64,000 nt of DNA from the NCBI RefSeq assembly GCF_018069755.1, contig NZ_JAGQDE010000001.1, positions 310,001-374,000 on the forward strand, in the 5' to 3' direction. The number at the start of each line of letters is the position of its first letter. Position 1 is the first letter of the stretch. The position numbers and the translations under genes are program-made. Positions 63,714 to 64,000 of the stretch are shown here, piece by piece. Origin of the DNA: Ideonella aquatica (GTDB lineage Bacteria > Pseudomonadota > Gammaproteobacteria > Burkholderiales > Burkholderiaceae_C). The notes under the pieces are model-generated. The model worked only from the letters and a program-made list of their open reading frames with translations, ran no database searches and was not told the DNA's origin.

Positions 63714-63997
63714 TCAGGCGCCGGCAGGCTGTCCACCGCGTCGCGCAGCCACTCGCCGGCCGGGATGGTGGTGATCAGGCCCTCGCCGCGCATGCGCTCC
63801 AGCACGCGGCGGCTGGTGCAGAACGGGGTGCCCTGGCGGCGGCTGAAGGCGTAGAACTGGCCGTTGTCGCTGATCCAGTCCAGGCGCACGGCGGTCCAGC
63901 GGCCTTGCAGGCTGGCACGGCACAGGTCATCGACCGCCAGGCCGGCCAGCCACTGCTGGCGGTCGCGCCAGGCCGGGGAGTCGGTGTTGTCGTCCAT
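63710..63997 (-). CDS. Small DUF1631-C-terminal-like protein
   Basis: Soluble protein of 95 residues. The segment LQGRWTAVRLDWISDNGQFY followed by AFSRRQGTPF and SRRVLERMRGEGLITTI resembles the C-terminal beta-rich part of DUF1631 proteins (related to PilZ-like folds), here as a free-standing domain. It overlaps ureD by 4 bases (ATGA), so it is translationally coupled to it. The ATG at 63997 lies 4 bases from the window edge, so upstream context is not visible. Function unknown. Confidence 0.65.
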   Translation of the reverse strand: MDDNTDSPAWRDRQQWLAGLAVDDLCRASLQGRWTAVRLDWISDNGQFYAFSRRQGTPFCTSRRVLERMRGEGLITTIPAGEWLRDAVDSLPAPE

Positions 63998-64000
63998 GGC

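Overview
The window is one continuous stretch of very GC-rich, densely coded DNA of the kind found in Burkholderiales (Betaproteobacteria). The closest fit by gene content and style is the Leptothrix/Rubrivivax/Roseateles/Ideonella-type lineages. That placement is an inference from codon use, the urea gene set (urtABCDE, ureABCEFG, ureD), the FeS-type photolyase cluster and the hairpin-rich intergenic element, not from a marker gene. I see no rRNA, tRNA, CRISPR array, insertion sequence or prophage, and no gene-free stretch longer than about 200 bases.

Layout. (1) 0-1.8 kb: rdgC, then a Phd/VapC-type toxin-antitoxin pair. (2) 1.85-19.0 kb, minus strand: a ten-gene operon read as a beta-1,2-glucan (sophoro-oligosaccharide) utilisation locus. 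In transcription order it holds a GH1 beta-glucosidase, a LacI regulator, a TonB-dependent receptor, a GH144-type endo-glucanase, an ABC importer (binding lipoprotein plus two permeases, no ATPase), a large discoidin/six-hairpin protein, an exported esterase and a GH94 phosphorylase. One cre-like operator lies just before the first gene. (3) 19.1-30.3 kb: the urease operon ureABC-GNAT-ureEFG under a sigma-54-type promoter. It is flanked by an unusual NCS1-transporter/histidine-kinase fusion with its LuxR-type response regulator and, on the far side, by a receiver-less paralogue of that regulator. (4) 30.3-36.2 kb: a SARP/BTAD-type ATPase regulator preceded by three direct repeats in 11-bp phase, an M3 peptidase and a small membrane protein. 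(5) 36.2-41.9 kb: a light-repair island with a MerR regulator diverging from a DUF2256 protein and three successive photolyase-family genes. (6) 42-43 kb: a pyruvoyl-dependent arginine decarboxylase overlapping a PACE-type exporter. (7) 43-50 kb: an alpha/beta hydrolase with an AraC regulator, a DUF2202 lipoprotein, a TetR-controlled DevBCA/MacAB-type ABC exporter and a DUF1566-type protein. (8) 50.3-56 kb: the urea ABC importer urtABCDE. (9) 56-64 kb: a TPR regulator-like protein, a beta-propeller, a flavoprotein, a glutathione S-transferase, a chemoreceptor, ureD and a small DUF1631-like protein.

How the parts work together. Urea enters through UrtABCDE and is hydrolysed by UreABC, matured by UreD/E/F/G. 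The genes that usually sit together are split here into three blocks (21-26, 50-56 and 63 kb). The transporter-kinase fusion diverges from ureA and is a natural candidate for a sensor of a nitrogenous compound that controls this regulon. In the glucan operon, signal peptides place the receptor, endo-glucanase, discoidin protein, esterase and binding lipoprotein in the envelope, while the phosphorylase and beta-glucosidase are cytoplasmic. This gives a complete import-and-degradation route.
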